Below, piece by piece: positions 16,718 to 24,459 of a stretch of 39,153 nt of DNA. Position numbers and translations under genes: made by a program. Origin of the DNA: Halioglobus sp. (GTDB lineage Bacteria; Pseudomonadota; Gammaproteobacteria; Pseudomonadales; Halieaceae). Under the pieces are notes generated by a model. It had not been told where the DNA came from. It was given only the letters and a program-made list of their open reading frames with translations, and did not search any database. The DNA lies in contig JAGRIH010000004.1 in the NCBI GenBank assembly GCA_020443345.1, positions 41,407 through 80,559 on the forward strand, in the 5' to 3' direction. Positions within the stretch are counted from its first letter, which is position 1, and each line of letters starts with the position of its first letter.

Positions 16718-18655
16718 GTGTGTTTTCGGGCCAGTTTGTACCGCGCCGTGTTGCTAGTGTCGGGCGCTGTGAGCGCGTTGTTTGCCGCACCCGCGCCCGC
16801 TCTTACCACACCTCTCGATGCCGCGCGCCAACACTACGGCGATGCGGTACAGGCCATCGACCGCGGCCGCTGGGGCGACTATCACAAGCTGCGTCCCGGC
16901 CTGGACGACTATCCCCTGGCCATCTATCTCGATTACTTTGAGCTCAGCCGGCAGGCGCACAAGGTGCGTCCGGTACAGGCGCGCCGGTTTATCAGCCGCA
17001 GCGCGGATTCGCCGCTGCCCCACCGGTTTCTGTCGGTGTATCTGCAGCGCGCCGGCACGGACGGTCGCTGGGGAGATTTCCTGCAGGTGATGCCGGACGA
17101 GCCGAACAGTGTGGAACTCAAGTGCTATTACTTTCGCGCCAGGCTGGCGCAGGGCGATACCGCGGCCGCCTGGGCGGGTGCGCGACGACTCTGGGTGCAC
17201 GGGCAGTCGCAGCCCAAAGCCTGCGACCCGCTGTTTGCTGCCTGGCTCAAAGCGGGTCAACTGACCGATGAGGTGGTCTGGGCGCGCCTGCTCAAGGCCT
17301 TCGATGCGCGGCAGCAGTCGCTGATGCGGTACGTGGCCCGCAAGGCCAGTCCGGCGCTGAGCCCCTGGGCTGATACCCTGCTCGCCGTGTACACCCGCCC
17401 CGAACGGCTGCGCGCGCATACACTGCCTGCCGGCAGCCCCTATGCCGCGGACATCGCCAGCCACGGTCTGGCATACCTGGCGCGCTACAGTCCGGAAAAG
17501 GCCCTGGACTGGTGGCTGCACTACAGCAATGTGCTGGCGTTCTCGGCGCAGCAGGTGCACGACGTGGAACACGCGATTGCGCGCCACAGCCTGCTCGCTG
17601 AAACCGCCAGCCACATTCCCTGGCTGGAGGGCGCTCTACGGCGCCTGGGCGACGACCGGCTGGTGGAAATGCGCCTGCGCTGGGCGCTGTCGGAGCAGGA
17701 CTGGCCGGCACTGGAGAACACCCTGGCGCTGTTGTCGGCGCCGGGGCGCGCGGAAGACGTGTGGCGCTACTGGCAGGCGCTGGCGCTGCAGCAGCGCGGC
17801 GCGGCAGAGCAGGCGCAGCGGCTGCTACAGGACCTGGCGGGCGAGCGCAGTTATTACGGATTCCTGGCGGCGGACAGGCTGGGCGGAAACTACTCCTTCA
17901 ACAACCGACCGCTGCTACCCGCGACCGCGCAGCCCCTGCTGCAGATGCCCGCCCTGCAGCGCATCGGCGAGCTGCAGTTCCACGAAGAGGATAATCTCGC
18001 CCAGTCGGAGTGGTACAAAGTGCTGCACGATACCGCTGACAGTGAGCAGCAGCAGCAACTGGCCCAACTGGCCGCGCAGCGGGGCTGGCATCGCATGGCG
18101 ATCGACGCCGCCAACCGCGCCAGGGCCTGGGATGCCCTGAATTTGCGCTTTCCCACGCCCTATCGCAACACCTTTGCACAGTACGGTGCGCAGCAGCGCG
18201 TACCCAGCACGGAACTGATGGCGATCGCGCGCCGCGAGAGTGCGTTTTTCCCCCACGCGCGCTCCCCGGTGGGTGCCCGCGGGCTGATGCAGATAATGCC
18301 GGCCACCGGGCGGCAGGTGGCCGCGTCTCTGGGGCAATCGCTCAACCGCACCGATCTGTACCAAGTGGAGCAGAACGTGTTGCTGGGCAGCGCCTACTAC
18401 CGTCAGATGCTGGATCGTTTTGGGGACAACCGGGTGTTTGCGCTGACTGCGTACAACGCCGGCCCGCACCGGGTGGACCGCTGGCGCAGCCAGGGCGGCG
18501 CCGGCCTGCCGGTGGAGATCTGGATTGAGACCATTCCCTACCGCGAGACGCGCAACTATGTGCAGGCGGTGCTGTCGTATAATGTGGTTTTCCAGTATCT
18601 GACGGGGGACAGTGCACGCCTGCTGACGCCACAGGAACGGCTGGCGCGGTATTGA
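16718..18655 (+). CDS. slt: Soluble lytic murein transglycosylase (Slt70 type)
   Basis: The 645-residue protein has a signal peptide (cut near APALT, about residue 30), a long helical superhelix domain with TPR-like character (to about 480), and a C-terminal lysozyme-like SLT domain. The catalytic glutamate is E507 in MAIARRESAF, followed by GARGLMQIMPATGRQVA and LTAYNAGPHRVDRW, all Slt70 hallmarks. It cleaves periplasmic peptidoglycan between MurNAc and GlcNAc and forms anhydro-muropeptides. GTG at 16718, with AGAGG ten bases upstream, gives a normal signal peptide, and no ATG alternative is close. Length matches E. coli Slt. The arsS-like gene follows 68 bases later and may be transcribed with it. 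Confidence 0.95.
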   Translation: MCFRASLYRAVLLVSGAVSALFAAPAPALTTPLDAARQHYGDAVQAIDRGRWGDYHKLRPGLDDYPLAIYLDYFELSRQAHKVRPVQARRFISRSADSPLPHRFLSVYLQRAGTDGRWGDFLQVMPDEPNSVELKCYYFRARLAQGDTAAAWAGARRLWVHGQSQPKACDPLFAAWLKAGQLTDEVVWARLLKAFDARQQSLMRYVARKASPALSPWADTLLAVYTRPERLRAHTLPAGSPYAADIASHGLAYLARYSPEKALDWWLHYSNVLAFSAQQVHDVEHAIARHSLLAETASHIPWLEGALRRLGDDRLVEMRLRWALSEQDWPALENTLALLSAPGRAEDVWRYWQALALQQRGAAEQAQRLLQDLAGERSYYGFLAADRLGGNYSFNNRPLLPATAQPLLQMPALQRIGELQFHEEDNLAQSEWYKVLHDTADSEQQQQLAQLAAQRGWHRMAIDAANRARAWDALNLRFPTPYRNTFAQYGAQQRVPSTELMAIARRESAFFPHARSPVGARGLMQIMPATGRQVAASLGQSLNRTDLYQVEQNVLLGSAYYRQMLDRFGDNRVFALTAYNAGPHRVDRWRSQGGAGLPVEIWIETIPYRETRNYVQAVLSYNVVFQYLTGDSARLLTPQERLARY

Positions 18656-18723
18656 CGGCGCCCCTTGCGCAGAGACCCCAGAAATCGCTACCAGCCTGTC
18701 GCCAGAGAGGAACGCCGCCGCGC

Positions 18724-19680
18724 ATGCACGATACCCGGCCCCTGTTGTTAGCAAGTGATTTTCCACCGGTGCGCCGCGGCCGCCTGGATACGCTGCAGGT
18801 CAATCTCGGCTATGTGTGCAACCTAAGCTGTGTCCACTGCCACGTCAATGCGGGCCCCGCGCGGACCGAGTCCATGAACCGCGAAACCGTCGATCAGGTG
18901 CTGGCGCTGCTGCGCCACAGTGGTGCCCATACGCTGGATCTCACCGGTGGGGCTCCGGAACTGAACCCGCATTTTCGCTATCTGGTGGCGGCGGCGCGCG
19001 AGCACGGTGCAAAGGTGATCGATCGCTGCAACCTGACGGTGCTGCTGGAGCCGCGCCAGCAGGGCCTGGCGCAGTTTCTGGCCCAGCAGCAGGTGGAGAT
19101 TTCGGCGTCGCTGCCATGCTATCTGCGGGACAACGTGGAGCAGCAGCGCGGCAGGGGCGTGTACGATGACAGCATCCGCGCGATCAAGCTGCTCAACACG
19201 CTGGGCTACGGCAGCGAACTGATCCTGAACCTGGTTTACAACCCGGTGGGTCCCGCGCTGCCGCCCCCGCAGGCGACCCTGGAACAGGATTACCGGCGCG
19301 AACTCGGGGCGCGCTTTGGCATCCGTTTCAATCAGTTGTTGACCATTACCAACATGCCGATCAGCCGCTTCGGGGCCGTGCTGCTGGCCCGGGGCCAGTA
19401 CACCGATTACATGCGGCTGCTACGCGACAACTTCAGGGCCGCCAATCTGGCCACTCTGATGTGCCGCAATCTGCTGAGTATCGACTGGCAGGGCTATGTG
19501 TACGACTGCGATTTCAATCAGATGCTGGACCTGCCGCTGCTGGCCAGCGACCGGCGACGGCATATTCTGGACCTGCTGCGCGGCGAGGTCCTCCAGGACA
19601 ATCCCGTGGTAACCGGCGAGCACTGCTATGGCTGTGCCGCCGGCCAGGGCAGTAGCTGTGGTGGCGCGCTGGAGGCCTGA
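18724..19680 (+). CDS. arsS: ArsS-type radical SAM/Cys-rich protein (arsenosugar-associated)
   Basis: The 318-residue protein carries a radical SAM cluster motif CNLSCVHC (C32, C36, C39; CxxxCxxC) right after TLQVNLGYV. Then come DLTGGAPELNPHF and a C-terminal Cys motif HCYGCAAGQGSSCGG (C301, C304, C312), the selenodomain-like region of this family. It matches the family called ArsS, a radical SAM enzyme proposed to attach the 5'-deoxyadenosyl group to arsenic in arsenosugar synthesis. At the position sometimes held by selenocysteine there is a plain TGT cysteine codon. ATG at 18724 fits the family N-terminus, but its purine-rich site (AGAGG) is distant; a TTG overlapping the slt stop is an unlikely alternative. 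Its stop overlaps the next start (TGATG). Confidence 0.9.
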   Translation: MHDTRPLLLASDFPPVRRGRLDTLQVNLGYVCNLSCVHCHVNAGPARTESMNRETVDQVLALLRHSGAHTLDLTGGAPELNPHFRYLVAAAREHGAKVIDRCNLTVLLEPRQQGLAQFLAQQQVEISASLPCYLRDNVEQQRGRGVYDDSIRAIKLLNTLGYGSELILNLVYNPVGPALPPPQATLEQDYRRELGARFGIRFNQLLTITNMPISRFGAVLLARGQYTDYMRLLRDNFRAANLATLMCRNLLSIDWQGYVYDCDFNQMLDLPLLASDRRRHILDLLRGEVLQDNPVVTGEHCYGCAAGQGSSCGGALEA

Positions 19681-20357
19681 TGTCTGCGGCCGTCTCTTTT
19701 GTCATTCCAATCCTCGATGAGCAGGACGCTGTCGCATCCTTGCTGCGCTACCTGCGCGCCGGATTTCCCGCGGCGGAGCTGATCGTCGTGGATGGCGGCA
19801 GCGCCGACCGCAGCGTGTCCCGGGCCATGGGGCTGTGCGACCAGCTGTTGCTGGCAGAGCGCGGCAGGGCCCTGCAGATGAACCTCGGCGGGCGCGTGGC
19901 GAGCGCCGACTACGTGTTCTTTCTGCATGCGGACAGCCGTCCGAGTCTGACCGCAGCACAACTGGCGGCGTATCTGGCGCGCCAGCCGCAGTGGGGTTTC
20001 TGCCGTGTGCGTCTGAGCGGGACGCGCCCCGTGTTCCGGCTTATCGAGTCCAGCATGAACCTGAGATCGCGCCTGACCAGCGTGGCCACGGGCGACCAAA
20101 TGCTGTTTCTGCGCCGGGAACTGCTGGCCAGTACCGGCGGGTTTGACGCCATTGCGCTGATGGAAGACGTGGCGTACTGCAAGCGGTTGCGGCGCCTGGC
20201 GCAGCCCCTGGTCATCGAACAGCCGGTGATCACCTCGTCGCGGCGCTGGGAAGCACACGGTGTGGCGGCGACGATCGCGCGTATGTGGTGCCTGCGCCTG
20301 GGGTTTTTCCTGGGGGTGTCGCCGGCGCGGCTGTGGCGCAGCTATTATGGGCAGTGA
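19680..20357 (+). CDS. Family 2 glycosyltransferase, rSAM/selenodomain-associated (TIGR04283 type)
   Basis: The 225-residue protein has a GT-A fold opening VIPILDEQDAV, then VVDGGSADRS (nucleotide-sugar-binding), FFLHADSRPS in the DxD-like position, and LMEDVAYCKRLRR, the acidic acceptor-site motif. This is the transferase 2 family that repeatedly occurs beside ArsS-like radical SAM genes. Its start ATG overlaps the arsS stop by one base and its stop overlaps the next gene by 11 bases, so the three genes are translationally linked. In arsenosugar clusters such an enzyme is thought to act on the sugar part; the actual donor and acceptor are unknown. Confidence 0.9.
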   Translation: MSAAVSFVIPILDEQDAVASLLRYLRAGFPAAELIVVDGGSADRSVSRAMGLCDQLLLAERGRALQMNLGGRVASADYVFFLHADSRPSLTAAQLAAYLARQPQWGFCRVRLSGTRPVFRLIESSMNLRSRLTSVATGDQMLFLRRELLASTGGFDAIALMEDVAYCKRLRRLAQPLVIEQPVITSSRRWEAHGVAATIARMWCLRLGFFLGVSPARLWRSYYGQ

Positions 20358-21039
20358 TGCCGAGCGCACGCTGCTGATCCAGTTTGCACGCTCACCGCAG
20401 CCGGGCCGGGTGAAGACCCGGATGATTCCCCACCTGTCGGCGCAGCAGGCCTGTGACCTGCACTGCGAACTGCTGCTGTGGACCACCCGGCAACTGGTGA
20501 ACTCCCGGCAGGGCGATGTGCAACTGGCGGTGGCGGGAAGCCTCACCCACGCGGTTTTCCGGCGCTGCGCAGCGCTGGGAAGCGTGGTGTTGACGCCCCA
20601 GATCGGGTGCGACCTGGGCGAGCGCATGTACCATGCCCTGCGGCGCGGCCTGCAGCGCTACGCGCAAGTCGTGCTGGTGGGCAGCGACTGCCCCGGTATC
20701 GACGCCCGCTACCTGCGCGAGGCGGTGGACGCCCTCGGCGGCAAGCCGTTGGTGCTCGGCCCGGCGGTGGATGGCGGCTATGTCCTGATCGGCGCCCGGC
20801 AGATCAACCCGCAGTTGTTCGAGGAAGTGGCCTGGGGCAGTGCGCAAGTGTACCGGCAAACCGTACAGCGCCTGCGGCGCCTGGGTCTGGCCTGGACCGA
20901 ATTACCCCCGCGGGCGGATGTGGATCGTCCGGCGGACCTGCCGGCGTGGTATGCGCTGCGCGAGCACCCCCGGGCGAATCCGCGCGCCGGCGCCGGTGAT
21001 CGAGGCGACCCCGAGAACCCTGTGGCTGGCGGCGGCTGA
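20347..21039 (+). CDS. TIGR04282-type transferase, rSAM/selenodomain-associated (DUF2064)
   Basis: The 230-residue protein shows the DUF2064 pattern: LLIQFARSPQPGRVKTRMIP at the N-terminus, QIGCDLGERMYHAL, VVLVGSDCPGIDARYL and LGPAVDGGYVLIG. These are nucleotidyltransferase-like GT-A features, and this family is transferase 1 beside ArsS. The ATG at 20347 overlaps the end of the previous gene, and the much longer upstream extension in this frame is a shadow of that gene. The expected end is near DVDRPADLPAWY; another 25 or so residues, rich in Arg, Gly and Pro, follow before the stop. That tail is not typical of the family and may be a read-on into former noncoding DNA. Confidence 0.88.
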   Translation: MGSDAERTLLIQFARSPQPGRVKTRMIPHLSAQQACDLHCELLLWTTRQLVNSRQGDVQLAVAGSLTHAVFRRCAALGSVVLTPQIGCDLGERMYHALRRGLQRYAQVVLVGSDCPGIDARYLREAVDALGGKPLVLGPAVDGGYVLIGARQINPQLFEEVAWGSAQVYRQTVQRLRRLGLAWTELPPRADVDRPADLPAWYALREHPRANPRAGAGDRGDPENPVAGGG

Positions 21040-21119
21040 GGTCAAAGCGGCCCTCCGCAGGCCGGTGCCGAGGCGCTGGCCGCCGTCGCGGCGCGCGGTC
21101 TGCGGCAGCGGGACGCGGT

Positions 21120-21509
21120 TCAGGCGGTGGCGATCTCCGCTACCGGGGGCCGCTCCACGGCGAGACCCGAACGCTGGTACAGCAACCAGGCAATCGCCGT
21201 GCAATAGCTCAGGTTGGTCTGCAGTTCGCTGTCGGGGTCGCTCAGAAAAGCCCGCTGGCTGGCCAGCCCGCGCACCCTGCTGGCCATATCCGGATTGAAG
21301 GCCAGGTAGCGGTCCCACAGGTCACGGTGCTGCGCAGCCGTGATATGGAACAGGCCAAGCCCGTCTTTTCGCGCTGAGAACAGGCCCAGATCGGGGGCGT
21401 CGATGGCGGCGTCGAGCAGGAACGACTCGCCGGCAGGGGTCCATGCTCCCAGGTAATTCAGCGTCGGCCGTATGACCTGGTCTCTCAAGTGCTCTGCGGT
21501 AACGTACAT
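21120..21509 (-). CDS. Small lysozyme-like protein of unknown function
   Basis: This 129-residue protein starts MYVTAEHLRDQVIRPTLNYL and continues with FLLDAAIDAPDLGLF, GLGLFHITAAQHRDLWDRYL and SRVRGLASQRAFL. The layout resembles small proteins of marine bacteria and phages with a transglycosylase-like core, in which a TAxQES helix carries the catalytic glutamate and is followed by an LGLYQI strand. Here the QES-type segment reads IDAPDLG, so the presumed catalytic glutamate seems absent. No signal peptide is visible. GAGGAA seven bases before the ATG supports translation. It is convergent with the arsenosugar-type cluster. The relationship is from pattern memory and should be treated as tentative. 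Confidence 0.6.
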   Translation of the reverse strand: MYVTAEHLRDQVIRPTLNYLGAWTPAGESFLLDAAIDAPDLGLFSARKDGLGLFHITAAQHRDLWDRYLAFNPDMASRVRGLASQRAFLSDPDSELQTNLSYCTAIAWLLYQRSGLAVERPPVAEIATA

Positions 21510-21829
21510 AACCCACTTCCTCGCCGGGATGACAAATCCGTCAGCATTTCACTGTTATGGTTGTAGTGGCCCGGTTATATGATGCCTGCCCGGAGATGCT
21601 TCCCAGTTGCGGGCTGTTCCGTGCTCACCACAGTGTTTTTACCATACAAAAATAATAAATCCAATAAAAATAAACGCTTGAGGGAGTTTGTTAAAAAATA
21701 TTTCGGGAAAGTGACGTAACTGACGACAGACAGGGTCGGAGCAGGCAAGCCGCGCATAGAAAAAAAGCATAAAAATGGTTCTAAATGTGGTTTAAAGAAG
21801 CGAATATAAGATAAAGTGTGGCTATCCGA
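21510..21829. other. AT-rich noncoding gap between yciH and the lysozyme-like gene
   Basis: From about 21630 to 21820 the sequence is far more AT-rich than the window average, with runs such as CAAAAATAATAAATCC, GTTAAAAAATATTTC and AGAAAAAAAGCATAAAAATGG. A 60-residue frame at 21575-21757 on the minus strand lacks a ribosome site and resembles no known protein. The gap must hold the 3' end of yciH and the promoter of the minus-strand gene at 21509. It may also hold a small RNA or a protein-binding region. No tRNA-like or long hairpin structure was seen. Confidence 0.5.
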
Positions 21830-22192
21830 CTAACCACCGGCGAGTTTTACCCGGTAGCCACGTTTTTCCAATTCGTTTTTGAGGGTCTGGCGCTGATCGC
21901 CCTGGATTTCAATGTCAGGGGCCTTGATCGCGCCTCCGACTCCGCATTTTTGCTTCAGTTCTCTGGCCAGTGCCTTGAGTTGCGGCTCCGCCAGGGGCAG
22001 TCCGGTGATGACCGTGACTGCTTTACCCGCGCGCCCTTTGGTCTGTCGCAGCAGGCGCACGATACCGTCACCTGCAGCCGCCGGGCGGTCCCCGCCGCAG
22101 ATGCAATTGGCCACCGCGCGGTGGCACTGCGGGCACAGGCGCCCCAGGGCGGTGGAATAGACGGGTCGGCTGTCGTTGCGTGGCCTGGTCAT
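21830..22192 (-). CDS. yciH: YciH-type SUI1/eIF1-like translation factor
   Basis: The 120-residue protein has VYSTALGRLC followed by four cysteines (C20, C23, C30, C32) that could bind a metal ion. Then comes the SUI1 domain with GIVRLLRQTKGRAGKAVTVI, LKALARELKQKCGVGGAIK, IEIQGDQRQTLKNEL and the exact family ending RVKLAGG. Bacterial YciH is an eIF1-like protein that affects start-codon fidelity and stress translation. The true start is ATG at 22192; the frame is open upstream to 22882 only because it shadows the amidohydrolase gene. The ribosome site is weak (ACGGTG). It is divergent from slyX with about 70 bases between them, so the two probably share a promoter region. Confidence 0.95.
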   Translation of the reverse strand: MTRPRNDSRPVYSTALGRLCPQCHRAVANCICGGDRPAAAGDGIVRLLRQTKGRAGKAVTVITGLPLAEPQLKALARELKQKCGVGGAIKAPDIEIQGDQRQTLKNELEKRGYRVKLAGG

Positions 22193-22264
22193 GGTTGCAC
22201 CGTGTCGCTGCGAGTCAATGAGCGGTATATTATCCGCTAACAGGGCTCGTGCGGAACCGGTGTC

Positions 22265-22486
22265 ATGGCAGACGATGTCGAAGCAATCAAGGCGCTGCTG
22301 GTCGAGGTGCAGAGCCAGCTCGCGTTCCAGGAGGAAACCGTGCAGGCCCTGAACGACGCCCTGGCCGGACAGCAGCGCGAGATCCTGCAGCTCAGGCGTC
22401 AGCTGGTGCTGCTCAAGGCGCGCCAGGACGAGCAGGCCGCTGATCTGCAGGGGGGCGCCGCACACGAAAGGCCGCCCCACTACTGA
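22265..22486 (+). CDS. slyX: SlyX family protein
   Basis: This 73-residue protein is almost entirely a coiled coil: VEAIKALLVEVQSQLAFQEE followed by ALNDALAGQQREILQLRRQL. It ends in the invariant SlyX signature RPPHY. SlyX is a small conserved protein of unknown biochemical role, found in many gammaproteobacteria. The ATG at 22265 is preceded by only a weak GGAACC element. The amidohydrolase gene begins 31 bases after its stop on the same strand and is probably in the same transcript. Confidence 0.95.
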   Translation: MADDVEAIKALLVEVQSQLAFQEETVQALNDALAGQQREILQLRRQLVLLKARQDEQAADLQGGAAHERPPHY

Positions 22487-22517
22487 AGGCAAACCACGGC
22501 TAATGAGGATCGAAAAC

Positions 22518-24227
22518 ATGACCTGGAAAACCTGGCTGGCAGTCGGTGGCGCGCTGCTCACTGGCCTGGGCGTGGCACTGCTGCTGGCCCTGCGCACCCC
22601 GACACCGCCGGCGCAGCAGCTTTTTATCAATGGCAGGGTGCTGACCATGGATGCCGACAACCGCGTGGTGGAGGCCCTTGCCACCCGGGGTGCGTTGATC
22701 GATGCGGTGGGCAGTACCCGGGACATCATGGCGCTGGCGGAGGATGACAGCGTGGTGGTGGACCTGCAGGGCCGCACCCTGATGCCGGGCTTTATCGATG
22801 CCCACGGGCATTTTCCCGGCTCCGGTCTGGCGGTGGTCGCCGCCGACCTGAACAGTCCGCCCATCGGCGACAAGCAGACCATGGCGGACGTGCTGGGCGC
22901 CCTGCGCGAGCAAGCGGGCAGGGTGGCTGCCGGAGAGTGGGTGGTCGGTTTCGGCTATGACGACACCCTGCTGTCCGAGGGACGCCACCCGACGCGGGCC
23001 GAACTGGACGCGGTATCCACTGATCACCCAGTGGTGGCGATGCACATTTCTGGACACATGGTGGTGGTGAACAGTGCGGGGCTGGCGCGGGCGGGTATCG
23101 ATGCCGCGACACCGGATCCGGAGGGCGGCTCCATCGGCAGGCAGCCCGGCTCTCGGGAGCCCGACGGCCTGCTGGCGGAAACCGCCCGGCTGGCGGTGAT
23201 GGGCGAGGCGCTGGATGTCGGCGTTGTCGATGCCTATCGCATGATCGAGGCGGCGGCGCGCGAGTACGCGGCGGCGGGTGTGACCACCGCGCAGTCCGGG
23301 GGCGCGGCGTCGCAAATGGCGCGGGGTTTGGCGCTGTTCAGCAAGCTGGGTGTCATCCCCCAGCGCCTGGTGGTGTTTCCCGCACAGCAGGAGTTCGGCG
23401 CCGCCCTGCTCGACGGCAGTTACGACCCGCGGGACTACAATACCGAGCGGCTGCAGATGGGGGCGGTGAAAATCGTGGCCGATGGCAGCATCCAGGGTTA
23501 CACCGGCTACCTGAGTCAGCCCTACCACACGCCCTATCGGGGAGAGGCCAGCTACCGCGGCTATCCGAGCGTCACCCGGCAGGCGCTGTTCGAGCAGATT
23601 GGCGCGCTGCATCGCGCCGGCTACCAGATCGCCGTGCACGGCAATGGCGATGCGTCCATCGAGGATATCCTGGACGCGTTCGAGGCGGCGCAGCGCTCGC
23701 ACCCCGTGGCGGACCCGCGGATGATATTGATCCACGCCCAGATGGCCCGGGAAGACCAGGTGGCGCGCATGGCGGAACTGGGTGTGACGCCGAGTTTCTT
23801 CGCGGCGCACACCTGGTACTGGGGCGACCGGCATCGCGACATATTCATGGGGCCGCAGCGCGCGGCGGTAATGAGCCCCGCCAAGTGGGCCCTGCAGCGG
23901 GGTGTGCGCTTCAGCTCCCACATGGATACTCCGGTAACGCCCATGCTGCCCCTGCAGGCGGCGTGGAGCATGGTGCACCGGCGCACGGCCGGGGGCGATG
24001 TACTGGGGCCGCAACAGCGGATCAGCGCCATGCAGGCGCTGCGGGCGGTGACTATCGATGCGGCGTGGCAGGTGTTCCAGGACGACAATCGCGGCTCTCT
24101 GGAGCCGGGCAAGTTTGCCGACCTGGTGGTGTTGTCCGGCGACCCGCTGCGCGATCCCGAGGGAATGCGCGAACTGCAGGTGGAGCGCACGGTGATCGGC
24201 GGGGTAACGGTCTACCGGCGGCAGTAG
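22518..24227 (+). CDS. Membrane-anchored YtcJ-type amidohydrolase
   Basis: The 569-residue protein starts with a signal anchor (WKTWLAVGGALLTGLGVALL, about residues 3-22). The amidohydrolase_3 family features are NGRVLTMDADNRVVEALA, GFIDAHGHFPG (first metal ligands), HISGHMVVVNSAGL, VKIVADGSIQGYTGYL, AVHGNGDASIEDILD, FFAAHTWYWGDRH, FSSHMDTPVTPMLPL and the beta-sandwich return EPGKFADLVVLSGDPL. Such enzymes hydrolyse amide or imide bonds; this one should sit in the inner membrane facing the periplasm. ATG at 22518 was chosen because GAGGA lies eight bases before it, whereas the in-frame ATG at 22503 has no such site. Substrate is unknown. Confidence 0.93.
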   Translation: MTWKTWLAVGGALLTGLGVALLLALRTPTPPAQQLFINGRVLTMDADNRVVEALATRGALIDAVGSTRDIMALAEDDSVVVDLQGRTLMPGFIDAHGHFPGSGLAVVAADLNSPPIGDKQTMADVLGALREQAGRVAAGEWVVGFGYDDTLLSEGRHPTRAELDAVSTDHPVVAMHISGHMVVVNSAGLARAGIDAATPDPEGGSIGRQPGSREPDGLLAETARLAVMGEALDVGVVDAYRMIEAAAREYAAAGVTTAQSGGAASQMARGLALFSKLGVIPQRLVVFPAQQEFGAALLDGSYDPRDYNTERLQMGAVKIVADGSIQGYTGYLSQPYHTPYRGEASYRGYPSVTRQALFEQIGALHRAGYQIAVHGNGDASIEDILDAFEAAQRSHPVADPRMILIHAQMAREDQVARMAELGVTPSFFAAHTWYWGDRHRDIFMGPQRAAVMSPAKWALQRGVRFSSHMDTPVTPMLPLQAAWSMVHRRTAGGDVLGPQQRISAMQALRAVTIDAAWQVFQDDNRGSLEPGKFADLVVLSGDPLRDPEGMRELQVERTVIGGVTVYRRQ

Positions 24228-24318
24228 TACCGGGGGATGCGATCCGGCCGGAATACCCGGCGACAGCGAAGTCTGCGCGCCGTGTCCCCGCGAGAGGCCG
24301 CGCTGTGGCTTTGGGGCT

Positions 24319-24368
24319 GCTACCGCGCGCCAGCTACCGCGCGCCAGCTTCCGCGCGCCAGCTTCCGT
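24319..24368. repeat. Tandem 14-base repeat
   Basis: Three nearly identical copies of GCTNCCGCGCGCCA lie head to tail at 24319-24332, 24333-24346 and 24347-24360 (copies one and two identical, copy three with A to T). A decayed fourth, GCTTCCGTGGACA, follows from 24361. They end about 90 bases before the gene at 24460. The array may be a slippage product or a protein-binding array. Confidence 0.85.
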
Positions 24369-24459
24369 GGACAGGCGCGGCGCATTCGGATATAACTAGG
24401 CAAACAGTGGACGCGGGGCTCACGCTGTAAGCAGCCGGCAGAGGAAACAGCCGCCAGCT

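Noticed and set aside
19605-19680. Selenocysteine in the ArsS-type protein
   Set aside because: The candidate position in GSSCGG is a TGT cysteine codon, and no in-frame TGA occurs before the normal stop.
21575-21757. Possible 60-residue peptide in the AT-rich gap
   Set aside because: No ribosome site, no recognisable similarity, and composition set by the AT-rich DNA.
24319-24374. Tandem repeats considered as a CRISPR array
   Set aside because: Units are 14 bases, directly adjacent with no spacers, and no cas gene is present.
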